A DNA stretch of 64,000 nt from Theodoxus fluviatilis (GCA_034096865.1 JAWQFJ010002860.1:1-64000); one strand, 5' to 3'; shown: positions 1 to 12,980, counted from the stretch's first letter. The notes: a model not told the origin generated them from the letters alone. A program made the numbers and translations.

Positions 1-1406
1 TCCGGTTCCTCTTGACACTATTGGCACGCGTGCGGTGCGAGTGGCTTTTCGGTTGTTCCTTGTTCTACACTGACTGCTCTTACGTCTCTTCCGGCGGGGC
101 ACCGACCTCTTTTGTACTTCATAACATCTTACTCTAATTGACGATGAACTCAGTCCTGAATCGACTAAACCCCAGATCTTTTTACCACAAACGCAACATG
201 CCCTCCCGAAACCCATTGCCCCCTCGCCTCGGCTTGTTAGGACTTGCCCCCTTGTCCCACCTTTCCACCTTCCCGCTCGCTAAGGGTTCGTCTTTTGGTT
301 CGATATGTCGCTGGATCGTCTGTCGCTTGTCTCTTCAATTGCTGGTAGGGTCGGTCGCGTGTTCGCGCGGTGCAGACAAACAGCACGACTGAACTGAACG
401 AGACAGTGCGACACGTTAGTGCAGCTCTTATATGATTGTGTGTCTATGGAGGCGGCCATCTATGAGGGACTACAGCACTGTGTCTTACGCGGCTGCTGGT
501 GCCATTGTTCCCCATAATCACTCAGCTCTTCTCATACTGGCTGGAGGGAGGTGTTGCACGCTCCGACACAGCAAATTGGTTTAGCCCCCTAAATCTTTTG
601 CTTTTATTGTGCAACGCTGAAATTAGTTATATGTTGATTAGGGAAATCATCATAACGCTGCCTTACGCCTCAAGGGAGCTTCAATACTTAGCATTGTTTC
701 CGAGTGTTAGACAGAGTTTAAATTGCGGGTTCCGACAGATGGGTCCCCGCGGATCTGGCCTATTCTGGACCTCCTGATGTCATGTCAGAATTCATCGTCC
801 CAATGTCTGTGCGTGGAGGAAGCTGTCGTGAACGTTAATCGGTGGTGCCTGTTATTGCCTTGTTTCGTTTTTGCATAAAGAATAATGAAATCTGGAGATA
901 ACAGCACGAACTTTCTCTTATAACGTTTCGCTGTTGCTTCTCTGGAGTTTCCTTGTCAGCCGTCTGTATAGTGTGACTCTTATCGTGTGGGACTTGTGTC
1001 GTTCAAATCATTTTCAGCAATACAATGCAACAGTAAAGACATAACTACTTCTTCTCGCTCAGCAGAACGACGAACAACATCCATAGAGACTGGGGGCAAC
1101 GTGTTGGCGGCAGCTGCCATGTTTGAGTAGCAACAACACTGCGTATATACTTGTATCATAATAGCTGACAAGTCAAACCGCACGTCCTTATCGCGTCGCG
1201 ACTTCCTTGTTCGAAGCGCCGCGATCCTTGAGTCGCATCCTTGGGCAAGGTGCCTCATCCACATCGTCACTACCACCCCAGAGTAAAACTGGCCACTGGG
1301 CGTTGCACGGGTGCAAACGTGGGTGAAATTCCCTAATAAAATTTCGTCCCAATATAAAGAGATATTTGTGAGCAGCATGTTGAAAATAAAGGTTTCTGCA
1401 GATCAA
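1..1406. other. No recognisable gene
   Basis: Relatively GC-rich at the left. Short open frames show no family resemblance. An AATAATGAAA tract near 880-895 and the base composition resemble the LTR-like insert at 32-35 kb in style, but no terminal repeat is visible within the window. Confidence 0.5.
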
Positions 1407-1438
1407 TAGTAGTGGTAGCAGTGGTGGTGGTGGTGGTG

Positions 1439-1480
<42 letters not shown>

Positions 1481-1654
1481 ATAGTAGTAGTAGTAGTAGT
1501 AGTAATAGTAGTAGTAGGAGTGATGGTGGTGGCGGTAATGGTGGTGGTAGTGCTGGTGCTAGTAGTAGTAGTACCAACAATAGTAGTGGGAGAGGTGGTG
1601 GTGGTGGTTGTGATAAGAGTAGTAGTAAAAATAGTAGTAGTAGTAGTAGTAGTA

Positions 1655-1735
<81 letters not shown>

Positions 1736-1740
1736 AAAGT
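1407..1740. repeat. GGT/AGT trinucleotide microsatellite
   Basis: (GGT)n then long (AGT)n runs with interruptions. The open frames across it (poly-Val, poly-Leu, poly-Tyr) are repeat artefacts. Confidence 0.95.
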
Positions 1741-2500
1741 TAGTCATGTCAACTTGCATATTGAACATCAGATACAAAGAGGCGCAGAGAAAAGTAAGGA
1801 CATTTCTGCAGCAATATCGCTAAAATCTCTCTAAAACTTTTTTTTGCCTTGGTTTCACACACCAGTTTTTCGTTCACACGCGCCTGGCTGCAGGGTAGCT
1901 ACTCTTTCAGGACACAGAAAGGTAAGAGAAACGAACAGCATCAACGACGAGGGGGGAGATTTTCAATAAATGTCATGTAATCTCTACAAACTGTTTGTAA
2001 TACATGTACAATTAGACTCTGGTAATCTTGTGTAAGCGTTAGTTAAACACATGCAAGACTACATTCATAATGTTGCTTATGAATCATTAGCACGAGCGTT
2101 GCAGTGCAATAGATTGTCACAAGAATCTACACACTGAAGCCAGAAGTTGTCTGCTAAAATGTCATTAGGCGAGTGGGTTTTGCTGACATGGATATGGTTT
2201 GAAAGGATTTACATGTATGCACTTGTGAGGTTTTTTGTGATCTTTTCAAACACTTCTGAGATAACTGTTTTACTAATAGACTGCCGTAAAATGGACTGTG
2301 TACATATCGATGCTCTTTCAATGCCCGAGTCCCAAGTTATCTCTTCGTCCACCACGTTACAAGCGTATCCACAGCATTTTAATAACATGTTGTTAATATG
2401 CAGATATCCAATGCATACATTTCCGTTATGAACAATAAACAGTTTTGGACTCGCAGTCACCACGAGAAAGTTTGGGAGTTTGTTTTCTTTTTGTCATCCC
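1741..2500. other. AT-rich unique sequence, nothing recognised
   Basis: Short frames only; no splice-linked coding signal seen. Confidence 0.5.
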
Positions 2501-2502
2501 AC

Positions 2503-3710
2503 CATGCCGTTGCTGGCCACGCCCCTAGGTAGGGGTCACCCCACCCTGCCGTTGCTGGCCACGCCCCCAGGTTGGGGTCACCCCACCCTGCCGTTGCTGG
2601 CCACGCCCCTAGGTAGGGGTCACCCCACCCTGCCGTTGCTGGCCACGCCCCCAGGTTGGGGTCACCCCACCTGCCGTTGCTGGCCACGCCCCTAGGTAGG
2701 GTCACCCCACCCTGCCGTTGCTGGCCACGCCCCCAGGTTGGGGTCACCCCACCCTGCCATTGCTGGCTCGCCCCTAGGTTGGGTTCACCCCACCCTGCCG
2801 TTGCGGGCCACGCCCCTAGGTTGGGGTCACCCCACCCTGCCGTTGCTGGCCACGCCCCTAGGTAGGGGTCACCCCACCCTGCCGTTGCTGGCCACGCCCC
2901 CAGGTTGGGGTCACCCCACCCTGCCATTGCTGGCCACGCCCCTAGGTTGGGTTCACCCCACCCTGCCGTTGCGGGCCACGCCCCCAGGTTGGGGTCACCC
3001 CACCATGCCGTTGCTGGCCACGCCCCTAGGTAGGGGTCACCCCACCCTGCCGTTGCTGGCCACGCCCCCAGGTTGGGGTCACCCCACCCTGCCGTTGCTG
3101 GCCACGCCCCTAGGTAGGGGTCACCCCACCCTGCCGTTGCTGGCCACGCCCCCAGGTTGGGGTCACCCCACCCTGCCGTTGCTGGCCACGCCCCTAGGTA
3201 GGGTCACCCCACCCTGCCGTTGCTGGCCACGCCCCCAGGTTGGGGTCACCCCACCCTGCCATTGCTGGCCACGCCCCTAGGTAGGGGTCACCCCACCCTG
3301 CCGTTGCTGGCCACGCCCCCAGGTTGGGGTCACCCCACCCTGCCGTTGCTGGCCACGCCCCTAGGTAGGGGTCACCCCACCCTGCCGTTGCTGGCCACGC
3401 CCCCAGGTTGGGGTCACCCCACCCTGCCGTTGCTGGCCACGCCCCTAGGTAGGGTCACCCCACCCTGCCGTTGCTGGCCACGCCCCCAGGTTGGGGTCAC
3501 CCCACCCTGCCGTTGCTGGTAACGCCCCCAGGTTGGGTTCACCCCACCCTGCCGTTGCGGGCCACGCCCCCAGGTTGGGGTCACCCCACCCTGTCGTTGC
3601 TGGCCACGCCCCCAGGTTGGGGTCACCCCACCCTGCCGTTGCTGGCCACGCCCCTAGGTTGGGTTCACCCCACCCTGCCGTTGCTGGCCACGCCCCCAGG
3701 TTGGGCTGAC
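2503..3710. repeat. 42-bp GC-rich minisatellite with dimeric higher-order structure
   Basis: About 28 units, each containing CCGTTGCTGGCCACGCCCC. Two subtypes, with CTAGGTAGG or CCAGGTTGG in the middle, alternate over most of the array, giving an ~84-bp dimer. The unit is a multiple of three, which explains the long open frames on both strands. Confidence 0.95.
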
Positions 3711-4189
3711 ACGTTGTTGGCTTGGACTAGGTAGGGCCTTGTCATGACAATGAAACGTGTCTCAACTTAGAGCGGACCTATTTACATATCGACGTACACT
3801 ATGTTTAGACACACTTTTTTTGCCATGACACTTGCTTACCTGTGAATATGCTGTTGCAAGCATTTTGGAAACTACCGTGTGTTCTCTTCATAATCGTCCT
3901 CGCTGTTCTCTTCTCTTCCTCTTCCTTCTACCACTCCTTTAATTTCTTCTCGTTCTCCACATTTTCTTCAGTTTCTTTTTCTTCTTCGTGGTTTCCTCCT
4001 CGTCGCGGGTTGCCGCTCTTGCAGCACTATCAAAGAGTATGCTAGGACACAACTCACTGTGGCTAACTGACTTTTTTTTCCGTAGAAAACACTTTAGGAA
4101 TTCGCGCATCTTCCACACTGGAGACGTGGCCTAACTAGCGCAGTCGCACTTGGCTTGAGGAGGGTGTACCTGTACATGGAGGGGGCTCC
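3711..4189. other. Unique sequence, nothing recognised
   Basis: Pyrimidine-rich around 3900-4000; no gene signal. Confidence 0.45.
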
Positions 4190-4555
4190 TGCTCTTTCAG
4201 GCACTGCTCTGAAGGGCGTACAGAGGGAGAGAGGCCAACTGGTGGACTAGGCATGCTACTAAGACGTGTGCAAGCGTGATCTCGCAGCGCTGGGGATCGG
4301 CGTGGACGCCTGGGAGGTGGCTGCTTCGGACAGTTCGCACAGTTCGCACAGGCCTCTCACAGTTTGAGAGGAACCTCATGGAGCAGGCAGATGACAAGCG
4401 CCTCCGGAGGAAGACCCAGCTTCGGATGGACAGACCAGTTTCGACCTTCAGATGCGAACGCTGCGGTTCGGACTGCCATTCCCGCATGGGACTCCAAGAC
4501 ACAGACGGACAGACTGTCGACAGATTGGGACTGGCACCCCGCAGTACAGATCCAG
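4190..4555 (+). pseudogene. LINE (non-LTR retrotransposon) ORF2 C-terminal relic
   Basis: Across shifted frames the strand reads KRDLAALGIGVDAWEVAAS, then RTGLSQFERN and FRCERCGSDCHSRMGL. That is the order seen at the C-terminal end of many invertebrate non-LTR RT polyproteins: a CKRDL-type motif, a linker, then a C-x2-C...CxSRxGL zinc-knuckle end. At least two frameshifts are needed, and the polymerase domain itself is absent. Family assignment is from pattern memory. Confidence 0.55.
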
Positions 4556-4749
4556 GTCATTGGCACTGACGGATGCCTACTATCGCTGTGTCATTCCTCT
4601 TCTCTTCTTTCTTCTTCCTTTGCGCTGGCGTTGTGGTTGTCTTCTTGTGACCAGATATGGTCGACAGAAATGTAACGAGAGTGGTAGGAGCGAGAGTAAA
4701 TCGAGGGACAACCGCGCTCGCTTGTTTCCATTTTTTTATCTTCTTTATT

Positions 4750-4875
4750 TCAACCAACTTCAACATCAACTTCAATTGTCTTGAATAACCTCAACTTCAA
4801 CTTCAACTGTCAATTACCTCAACTTCAACTTCAACTGTCAATTTCCTCAACTTCAATCACCTCAACTTCAGTCAT
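4750..4875. repeat. AACTTC-type short tandem repeat
   Basis: Repeats of TCAACTTCAACTGTCAATT and shorter derivatives. Confidence 0.8.
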
Positions 4876-6240
4876 CTCATCGATCTTCTTCCTCCTCCTC
4901 CATCTCCGCAGTAGTATCACTCTCCTCCTCAGACTCTCAAATTCATTTACCTCAGGACTGTTCCTACCAGCGCATCAGGCCCGATCCACACATCTCAGAT
5001 TCACTCCTTCAGTCCTTGACCGATGAAATTCTGGTCCTCGAATCGTTAGTAGCTTCATCCTCTTCATCTTCCTCCTCCTCCATCTCCAATTCGCAACTCC
5101 CTGGTTTATGCAGACACCATCCAACGGAACGCAGATCACCCCAATCCACTCGGGCACAAAAACATTGCAGAACCGTTCCTTTTTCTTCAACGTCACAATC
5201 CTGTGACGACATACGTATCCAAGTAAGGGGAGGTTATTAGATTTAGAAATCGAGAACAGGCCCAAAACGTCGTCTGCTACAGACAACAGAAAAGGGAAAT
5301 AATAATTATGTAATAATAAAAGGAAAACCATTTGTGGGGTTCACATTCTCATTGTTGGTTGTTGCTCTTGTATCACAAAACATCAAAGAACATTCAGTGG
5401 CACACCACCGTGTGGTTCGTTGACTTTTCGTAATCGTCCATGCACCGCCGACGTACGACAGCAAAATGAAGATGACAGAACAGATGATAGAAATCAATTT
5501 ATTACCAAAAGACAACACTACACAAGGCCCAGGAGTGCGCAACAACAGTTGTGAGACATCAGGCACTTGGCTATCAGTGGTCTATGCATTTAACTAAACA
5601 AATCAAAACGTGAACTAACCAACAGACTAACAGATTTCCTCTATTTCTCATGCCCCACAATATAATCGCGTATTGTGCATATACTTTGTAAGTAGAAAAA
5701 AGACTTCATTGAGTGAAAATTAAATGGTAATTTCATCACAGTAAAACATATACATTAAACTTTTGATTGCAGTTATATTTTCTGCAGGACTTTCCAGTCA
5801 AAAAAGAATTAAAAGATTACTACTGCTACTGGACACTGTAACAACAAACATCTACAGAAAACAACAATTACAACATGACAGAAGAAGACTTCACATAGCA
5901 AAATAACTATGGTGAATTTATGCACCGACACTTCAGCAACGACAAAATACCTCAAAATTCATTTCAGCACAAAATGGACGGAAGGGCTAGTTCACATAAT
6001 AACCAAAACAACAACAACAACAAAACAAACCTAAAATGCTGTAAACTTATCAAATTGTGACTTCAGCATGACAAGCACAGAGGGCTCTTATTATCCGTAA
6101 CCCCAAATGAATAAATCAACCGATCCAATACAATTTCGACTCGAGATACCTTTAGACGGTTGTTAATTAGACAACATTCTTACACAGTGTGTACAACCCA
6201 ACACTTGACCTCAAAGAGGAACACCTTAGTCAAACATGTT
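4876..6240. other. AT-rich unique sequence, nothing recognised
   Basis: Low-complexity TCC tracts near 4890 and 5050; no coding similarity identified. Confidence 0.45.
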
Positions 6241-6244
6241 GACA

Positions 6245-6425
6245 ACAGTGTCATGCAGGCAGTAATTCATGTACGTAGTCATACAAACAGTAATTCAGTG
6301 TGTGTAGTCATGCAGACAGTAGTTCATTGTGTGTAGTCATGCAGACAGTAATTCATTGTGTGAAGTCATGCAGACAGTAACTCATTGAGTGTAGTCATGC
6401 AGACAGTATTTCATTGTGTGTACAT
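6245..6425. repeat. ~34-bp tandem repeat
   Basis: Five degenerate copies containing GTAGTCATGCAGACAGTA. Confidence 0.85.
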
Positions 6426-6775
6426 AAAATCCATTAACATCTAACACAATTTAATGAGATTCACCGCTGGATTCTTAGCGGCTGACATTGATGTAATTTG
6501 CATTAGGAAAAAAAGTAACTCCATTCAATACATCATATTGTAGGGTCGTTGTTGCTGTTAGTTGTTCTTGCTGCTGCTCTAGCTTCTGTTGATTGCCGGT
6601 CTCTCAACCAAGCAATTGTTTTAGGACATCCACACACAGCTGTATACGTACAAGCACAGATGAACAAATCTAGGCTTTGACTGGTGGCATCCAGGTGTGA
6701 GTTTTCACATTACAGCTCCACAAGCTGGAACGCCCCAAGACACCTGTCACATTGTTTGACTAGACAACAGCTTCG

Positions 6776-6885
6776 TCCCCACTCTCATCAGGCAACCCCG
6801 TACTTACATGTACATCACGATATACATGCCCACTCTCATCAGGAGACCCCGTACTTACATGTACATCACGATATACGTCCCCACC
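6776..6885. repeat. Two-copy ~51-bp tandem repeat
   Basis: CACTCTCATCAGG...CCCCGTACTTACATGTACAT occurs twice in tandem. Confidence 0.85.
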
Positions 6886-7530
6886 TTGACTGGGATTTTT
6901 GATCGATGAAGATGAAACATTTCCAACAACGAAGGAAACAAGGTTGCCTAAAACCAGCAAATATCACCAACTCTTGTCATCTACGTCAGCCAATGCAAAG
7001 GCAAGCTAACAAACAAAAACAAAACAATTGAGTACTCTCAGCACAGTACGATGCAGGTGGGCAAGGGGGTGGAAGAGCAGGGTGGAAAATCTGCAAGTGA
7101 GGGAGAGTAAGAGTAGGGAGTGAGGGCTTTTGCCTTAGCAATGTCAGTATTGCCCAGCCTTCCTCCATCACACTTTTGCTCCCATCTCTACCAGCTACAG
7201 CTCTTCTCATCCATTCTCTCTCCACAGCCGGCACCTTCTCTTTTGTCATCTACATCTCCGCTGTTCACCTCCTACAGCAAGTTCCTAGTGATTCTTCTTA
7301 TACATTCTCTAACTGGTCCAACATGCAGCTTATTGTATTATGCCGACTTTATACATGCAAGAAGACGGACAAACAAACAAACAAACAAAAGCAAACCTCA
7401 AGTCAAATGTCTTGCACAGATGCTGACTAGATCATGTTTTATGGAGATAACAATCACAGATACATTTTGTTCAAGACTGGTCCAAGTTCAAAAACACAGC
7501 TGGAACCCTCACCTCAATAGTTCTTATGGC

Positions 7531-8128
7531 AAGTCCAGGACTCGTTCACCACAACTCGTTCTACACTGGGCTTCCTGTACCAGTGGCACAAGGCGCCTGA
7601 AGTGACTTCAAATGGCGAGTCCAGGACTCGTTCACCACAACTCGTTCTACACTGGGCTTCCTGTACCAGTGGCACAAGGCGCCTGAAGTGACTTCAAATG
7701 GCGAGTCCAGGACTCGTTCACCGCTACTCGTTCTACACTGGGCTTCCTGTACAAGTGGCACAAGGCGCCTGAAGTGACTTCAAATGGCGAGTCCAGGACT
7801 CGTTCACCGCTACTCGTTCTACACTGGGCTTCCTGTACAAGTGGCACAAGGCGCCTGAAGTGACTTCAAATGGCGAGTCCAGGACTCGTTCACCGCTACT
7901 CGTTCTACACTGGGCTTCCTGTACAAGTGGCACAAAGCGCCTGAAGTGACTTCAAATGGCGAGTCCAGGACTCGTTCACCGCTACTCGTTCTACACTGGG
8001 CTTCCTGTACAAGTGGCACAAAGCGCCTGAAGTGACTTCAAATGGCGAGTCCAGGACTCGTTCACCGCTACTCGTTCTACACTGGGCTTCCTGTACAAGT
8101 GGCACAAAGCGCCTGAAGTAACTTCAAA
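7531..8128. repeat. 86-bp minisatellite, seven copies, palindrome-rich unit
   Basis: Unit contains GGACTCGTTCACCGCTACTC and TTCTACACTGGGCTTCCTGT. Each unit carries near-perfect palindromes GAGTCCaGGACTC, AGGCGCCT and TGAAGTgACTTCA. Copies are nearly identical. Confidence 0.95.
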
Positions 8129-9916
8129 TGGTCCATCTACTGTATGGTCAACCCTCTGACTTCAAGCTAATATTTTCCACCAAGAAAGACTTCAAGTCAA
8201 TAACTACTTGGCAACAGCTGCGGTAGATGCTGCACTGATACAAAGTACAGACATACTCTTGCAGATCAGAAATGAATGCCTCACAGACTTATTTTTTTTT
8301 CTTCAGATCAGCTGACCGGACATGCATGCTGATGTTGGGACATATTATTTGCTGAGTGATTGTGCCGTCATCCTCAGAGGAAGATACACAGATATTTTCA
8401 AACACAAAGAGACAAAATTATCCTGTGAGTTTCTTCTATGCACACATTTTTCTCCTGAGCTCAAAAAGGAACATCTTCAGCAGTTCTAGATTATCCACAA
8501 GCACCAAAGCATACAACAATGGTTAAAGAGGAAGACAGCACCCACACTTGATATTAGTTACAAAATCAACAGTCTTTTAATAAATTACAACCCTGTGATG
8601 TGGACCGCGACTAAACACCATGCAAAGCCAGCTGCTGATTGGTCGTCTAAATGTGAGTGTGTGTGTGGGTTTTCCCTTGTGTTATTTTTATCAATTGGCT
8701 GTTGAGAAATTCAGCAACATGACAATTTGGATGCAGCAGCTCTTCATGTGCGCAATTTGCAAAATAATAATTTCTTCTCAACATCAAGTCTCAGTGAAAG
8801 GATTAGTTCACTGTTAGCATCCACTATCCACACTTGTGCTCATCTTTACACTTTGAAAAGATTTATACTACTACCATATAAAAACGCCAACATGTAAACA
8901 TGTCAGTATCAAAAGGCAAAGCACAAGGATACAGTGAATCTCATTTATAGGTAACCAATCAACAGAAAACTGCAAAATGAGAGATATCTCACGACCAATC
9001 AACAGGCAGCTGTGCAAGGTATTTGGATGTATATTGTGATGTATATTTCGCCATTCTATCTCGAGTCCCCATCCAAGTCTCATGTCATTGTTGTCCTTTG
9101 CATTTCTCTCGTACGAGTACGTGTTATCACCCAAGTGCATCCCTACCCACTAGAGGGCAAAAAGTTCAAGGACGACTTAAAGTTAATGCAGAACAAATCA
9201 AACCTAACTTAGGAAATTAAAGCTTACTTTTGGTAACACGTAACAAGTTTAAGTCATCCATTCATTGTTTTTTGATCTTTTGTACTTTTTGGCATCACAA
9301 GAAATCACAGATATGGTGAATAAGTAACAGTTTTGGTTGTCTGCAGAGTTCAGTTTGCCAGCTTCTCACAGCACCTAGAACTGACAGAATCATAATATCA
9401 AGGCACTTTCTTTCTGATCAAAATATTGATTTTCTTTTTTTTATGATACAGATGACATGAAAATTCCACTGGAAAAAAGTATGCATACATATAGAGAGAT
9501 TTATAAAATTTTCATTCACCACAGGAACCTTAAATTTTACAGGTCAGAGAATGCAGTCACAGGGACACTCCCAATCTAAGTGCTGGCTTTCATCATTAGT
9601 GGCTTTGCAGCCTACAACTGGTTGTCATGAACTCCAAGGCAAGCTTTCTTTTCAGAACACATATTTGTCACTACCTACCATCCATGTCTGTGCACATTAG
9701 TCATTATCATCTATTTCTTGTCATGGCTTCACTGCTGTGATCAGAACGACTCAAGTCATCCTGAGTTCATCAATGTGGGTAGAACCAACAGCCCTGCAAG
9801 TGACTGCTAATACTGTGTTGTAACACTACAGTACCATCTTCTTTTAGCTTCAGAAGTGGGCCCCAGCTGTCAGGAAAGCCACCTCTGGACGACCCTGAAT
9901 GTGACAAGTCTGTGAA
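8129..9916. other. AT-rich flank downstream of PIGN, nothing recognised
   Basis: No repeats of note and no open frame with family similarity. Confidence 0.45.
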
Positions 9917-9965
9917 CAAAACTCAACACCACTACCTTCTTGTTTCAGCACCAGTGTCAGAATGA

Positions 9966-9976
9966 CTTGTTTATTT
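9966..9976 (-). terminator. Candidate PIGN poly(A) signal (AATAAA)
   Basis: Minus-strand GAAATAAACAAG is the first AATAAA downstream of the stop in the distal copy; the equivalent lies near 13031 in the proximal copy. It would imply a 3' UTR of about 1.7 kb that includes microsatellites, so it is weak. Confidence 0.25.
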
Positions 9977-10584
9977 CAAGCTCCATTTACAAAAGTGACC
10001 AGAATTGAGGGAACGTTATCCCCTAATGTCACAGTGCAGCACCCATCATATAATATATTAGCGAGGACTAATTCCCAGCTATTTGCATGATGTCTATTGA
10101 GGTGACCTCTTGGCTATGCCACTTTCCACCAAACCTAGGATATCAAAAGACTTTCCATGGCACACGCATGTCCCAGTGGCTGAGATCACTCAGATTTGCA
10201 ACTAACCAGTCTCACATGATGCTGAGGTGACCTCTTTGCTATGCCTTTCCACCAACTAGAACTGTATGCACAGACATGGACAATGCAATCTTACAACAAA
10301 TTATAATATCTTGTTTCCATCTTTCTCACATCACTAGACTTGCAGCAAAGTTGAGACAATAGAGTTACACAGTGACGTGCACAACATTGATTTACAAAAC
10401 ACATGCAGCAAATACATGTCATTCTGTTGGAAAACATCGTGAGTCTTCTTGCGTATCTGTGGCTTTCGCTTCTGGCAATGAAACAGAGACATGTGCAGAA
10501 CATCTCATTTTCTTGCCAGAAGCTTTGTCCATGTCACGCACATGGTCCCTGGAGCTGACAGTCACTCAGATTGCAAACACCAGT

Positions 10585-10738
10585 CTCACAGCTGCTTGTA
10601 CCATCAAATCTGCTTGTACCATCAAATCTGCTTGTACCATCAAAGCTGCTTGTACCATCAAATCTGCTTGTACCATCAAAGCTGCTTGTACCATCAAAGC
10701 TGCTTGTACCATCAAAGCTGCTCGTACCATCAAATCTA
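10585..10738. repeat. 18-bp tandem repeat (also 13530-13683)
   Basis: Eight copies of GCTTGTACCATCAAATCT or the ..AAAGCT variant. Confidence 0.9.
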
Positions 10739-11079
10739 TCTACACTGTAGGCAAAATAGACCAGATTTGAAAAAGAAAGTTCACAGGTTTGACATTAGTT
10801 ATTGCATTTTACCTTATAATTCAATGGCAACTCGAGTGCCTTTGAGGTGCTGTCACTAAAACCAGACAAACTGATATGCAGAAACATACACAGACACATA
10901 TGACAGAAAGACAGACTTGCACATACCAGCATTGACACACAAACATGTACATGCGCACAGAGATGGACACAATGACAGACACAAAAATGCAAACACAGAC
11001 ATACAAATGCACAGATACAGACAAATGCACAGACCATTGGACAGAGACAGACATACCGATGGACAGACACTTATAAACC

Positions 11080-11167
11080 ATGATATTGCAATATACACAT
11101 GTATACACACACAAATACAAGCAGACAAATGTTTGCATACATACATGTGCTCACACACACACACACA

Positions 11168-11216
<49 letters not shown>

Positions 11217-11562
11217 CAATACTAAAACTAATACACATACATACACTCACGCAAACATACATGTAGACACAAATACAACCAGGAACACAAATGCAAAGGT
11301 AGAGACACAGGCACAGACAGACTGTCAGACAGGAGGACAGACCACACACACACACTTGTACATACACACACTCTTACACACACACAGACTTGTACATACA
11401 CACACTCTTACATACACACACATACACACACATACACACTCACACACACATATATGCACACATATACACACACACACAAATACAAAAACATGCACACACA
11501 TACACACACACACATATACATGCACACATATACACACACACACAAATACAAAAACATGCACA

Positions 11563-11631
<69 letters not shown>

Positions 11632-11640
11632 TTGTATCAG
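11080..11640. repeat. CA-rich microsatellite complex (also 14025-14580)
   Basis: (CA)n with ATACA, AAATACA and GCACA interruptions. Long His-Thr and Cys-Val frames are artefacts. Confidence 0.95.
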
Positions 11641-11684
11641 ACAGGTTCTGCAGCAATGCCAGGCAGACTACTGAACGGCAGAGT

Positions 11685-11858
11685 TCAGCTGAGGCAGTAG
11701 CAGGAGCCGAGGCGTGGGAACCAGAGTCGAGTCAACAGACGAGAGAGTCCAACCAGCAGCATGAGCACGGTGATGGTAACCATGACGATGACGTAGTGGC
11801 TGATGGACATTCCAATCTCCAGCCAGCTGCCCGAGTCTCGCACCAGGAAAAAGAAATG
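11685..11858 (-). CDS. PIGN: Second copy of PIGN terminal exon 29
   Basis: Repeats the exon at 14630-14803 with the same acceptor and stop codon. It belongs to the same duplicated block as 12777-12893. If the block is one locus assembled twice, this copy and the proximal one are alleles or overlapping contig ends. Confidence 0.85.
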   Translation of the reverse strand, partial: HFFFLVRDSGSWLEIGMSISHYVIVMVTITVLMLLVGLSRLLTRLWFPRLGSCYCLS

Positions 11859-11883
11859 CTGAAAGTAGACATGGACAGTGGAG

Positions 11884-11884
<1 letters not shown>

Positions 11885-11962
<78 letters not shown>
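11885..11962. repeat. GT microsatellite next to the PIGN exon 29 acceptor (also 14829-14897)
   Basis: (GT)n 26 bp from the exon on the intron side, different lengths in the two copies; the proximal copy has an added (GA)n. Confidence 0.95.
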
Positions 11963-12424
11963 AGTCAGAAGAAGGTGATGCAGCTGGATCGGGCATGTCA
12001 TCTGAAGCGGGCACGACAGCATCAGCCAGACTGCCCTCCACTGGGCACCAGAAGGAAAACCAAAGAGAGTAAAACCCAAGAACGCCTAGTGGCGATTGGT
12101 GGAGGGAGAACTCAGGACTCTGAAGAACACCTGGAACAGCATTCAGGAGCTGGCCCAGAACAGACAGGAGTAGTAAGCTTTGTTGCTGCCCTACATACTG
12201 CTGGACATACGAGGCAGTAAGCAAAGTAAAAGTACAGTACAGTACAGTACAGTACAGCACAGTAAGGACATGATTCAAAGTTTAGACTAGCCACAGTCTA
12301 TCACCGCCACAAATATGAATAAAGAATCTTAATTAATTAAATAACAGTAACAGGAGTAGAAAAGCAAATGAGGTACCAAGATGCATAAGGAGATGTATAG
12401 GTGGAAACAGGCACCAGATAAACA

Positions 12425-12725
12425 TAGGAGATGGATGTAGCAGATGGATGTAGCAGATGGGTGTAGCAGATGAATGTAGCAGATGGATGTAGCAGATGGA
12501 TGTAGCAGATGGATGTAGCAGATGGATGTAGCAGATGGGTGTAGCAGATGAATGTAGCAGATGGATGTTTCAGATGGATGTAGCAGATGGATGTAGCAGA
12601 TGGGTGTAGCAGATGATGTAGCAGATGTATGTAGCAGATGGATTTTGCAGATGGATGTAGCAGACGGATGTAGCAGATGGATGTAGCAGACGGATGTAGC
12701 AGACGGATGTAGCAGATAAATGTAG
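12425..12725. repeat. 13-bp minisatellite (also 15370-15668)
   Basis: About 22 copies of AGATGGATGTAGC in the intron between PIGN exons 28 and 29, starting about 55 bp from the exon 28 donor. Confidence 0.93.
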
Positions 12726-12776
12726 CAAAAGGGCAGCAAAAGCATGCTGTTCCCCGGACTGAATAACTCCACCCAC

Positions 12777-12893
12777 CAGTCCCATGAAGTCGGTCATGAG
12801 GAAGACCAGGAGGAAGATGGACATCATGGGCACGCGGGTCACCACGGTGACGCCTTGGAAGCCACAGGTCACCAGGATGAATGGAATCATGTT
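12777..12893 (-). CDS. PIGN: Second copy of PIGN exon 28 beyond the assembly gap
   Basis: Same 39-codon exon as 15726-15842, within a ~3-kb block repeated on both sides of an N-run. It lies downstream of a complete terminal exon, so in a genuine genome it could not be part of the normal transcript. Most likely an unmerged contig overlap. Confidence 0.85.
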
Positions 12894-12958
12894 CTGTGGA
12901 GGGAGCACAGAGAGGGTTAACAGGCTGGTCTCCTTTCTGCACTAGAGATCAAAACAGG

Positions 12959-12980
12959 NNNNNNNNNNNNNNNNNNNNNN
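12959..12980. other. Assembly gap (N-run)
   Basis: A short run of N separates the two copies of the duplicated block, indicating a scaffold join. Confidence 0.99.

Larger units (their letters stand above)
9917..12957. repeat. Distal copy of a ~3-kb near-identical duplication
   Basis: Matches 12981-15907 with scattered substitutions, one ~70-bp insertion near 10140-10255, and microsatellite length differences. It carries PIGN exons 28-29 and ends exactly where the N-run begins (GATCAAAACAGG, also at 15895-15906). Confidence 0.95.

Noticed and set aside
4276..4675. Independent small host genes in overlapping frames
   Set aside because: Frames overlap a frameshifted retrotransposon tail; no single frame carries the whole similarity.
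11080..11700. His-Thr-rich and Cys-Val-rich proteins
   Set aside because: Translations of CA/GT microsatellites; same for 14025-14645, 16506-17142, 31744-32124 and 51848-52199.
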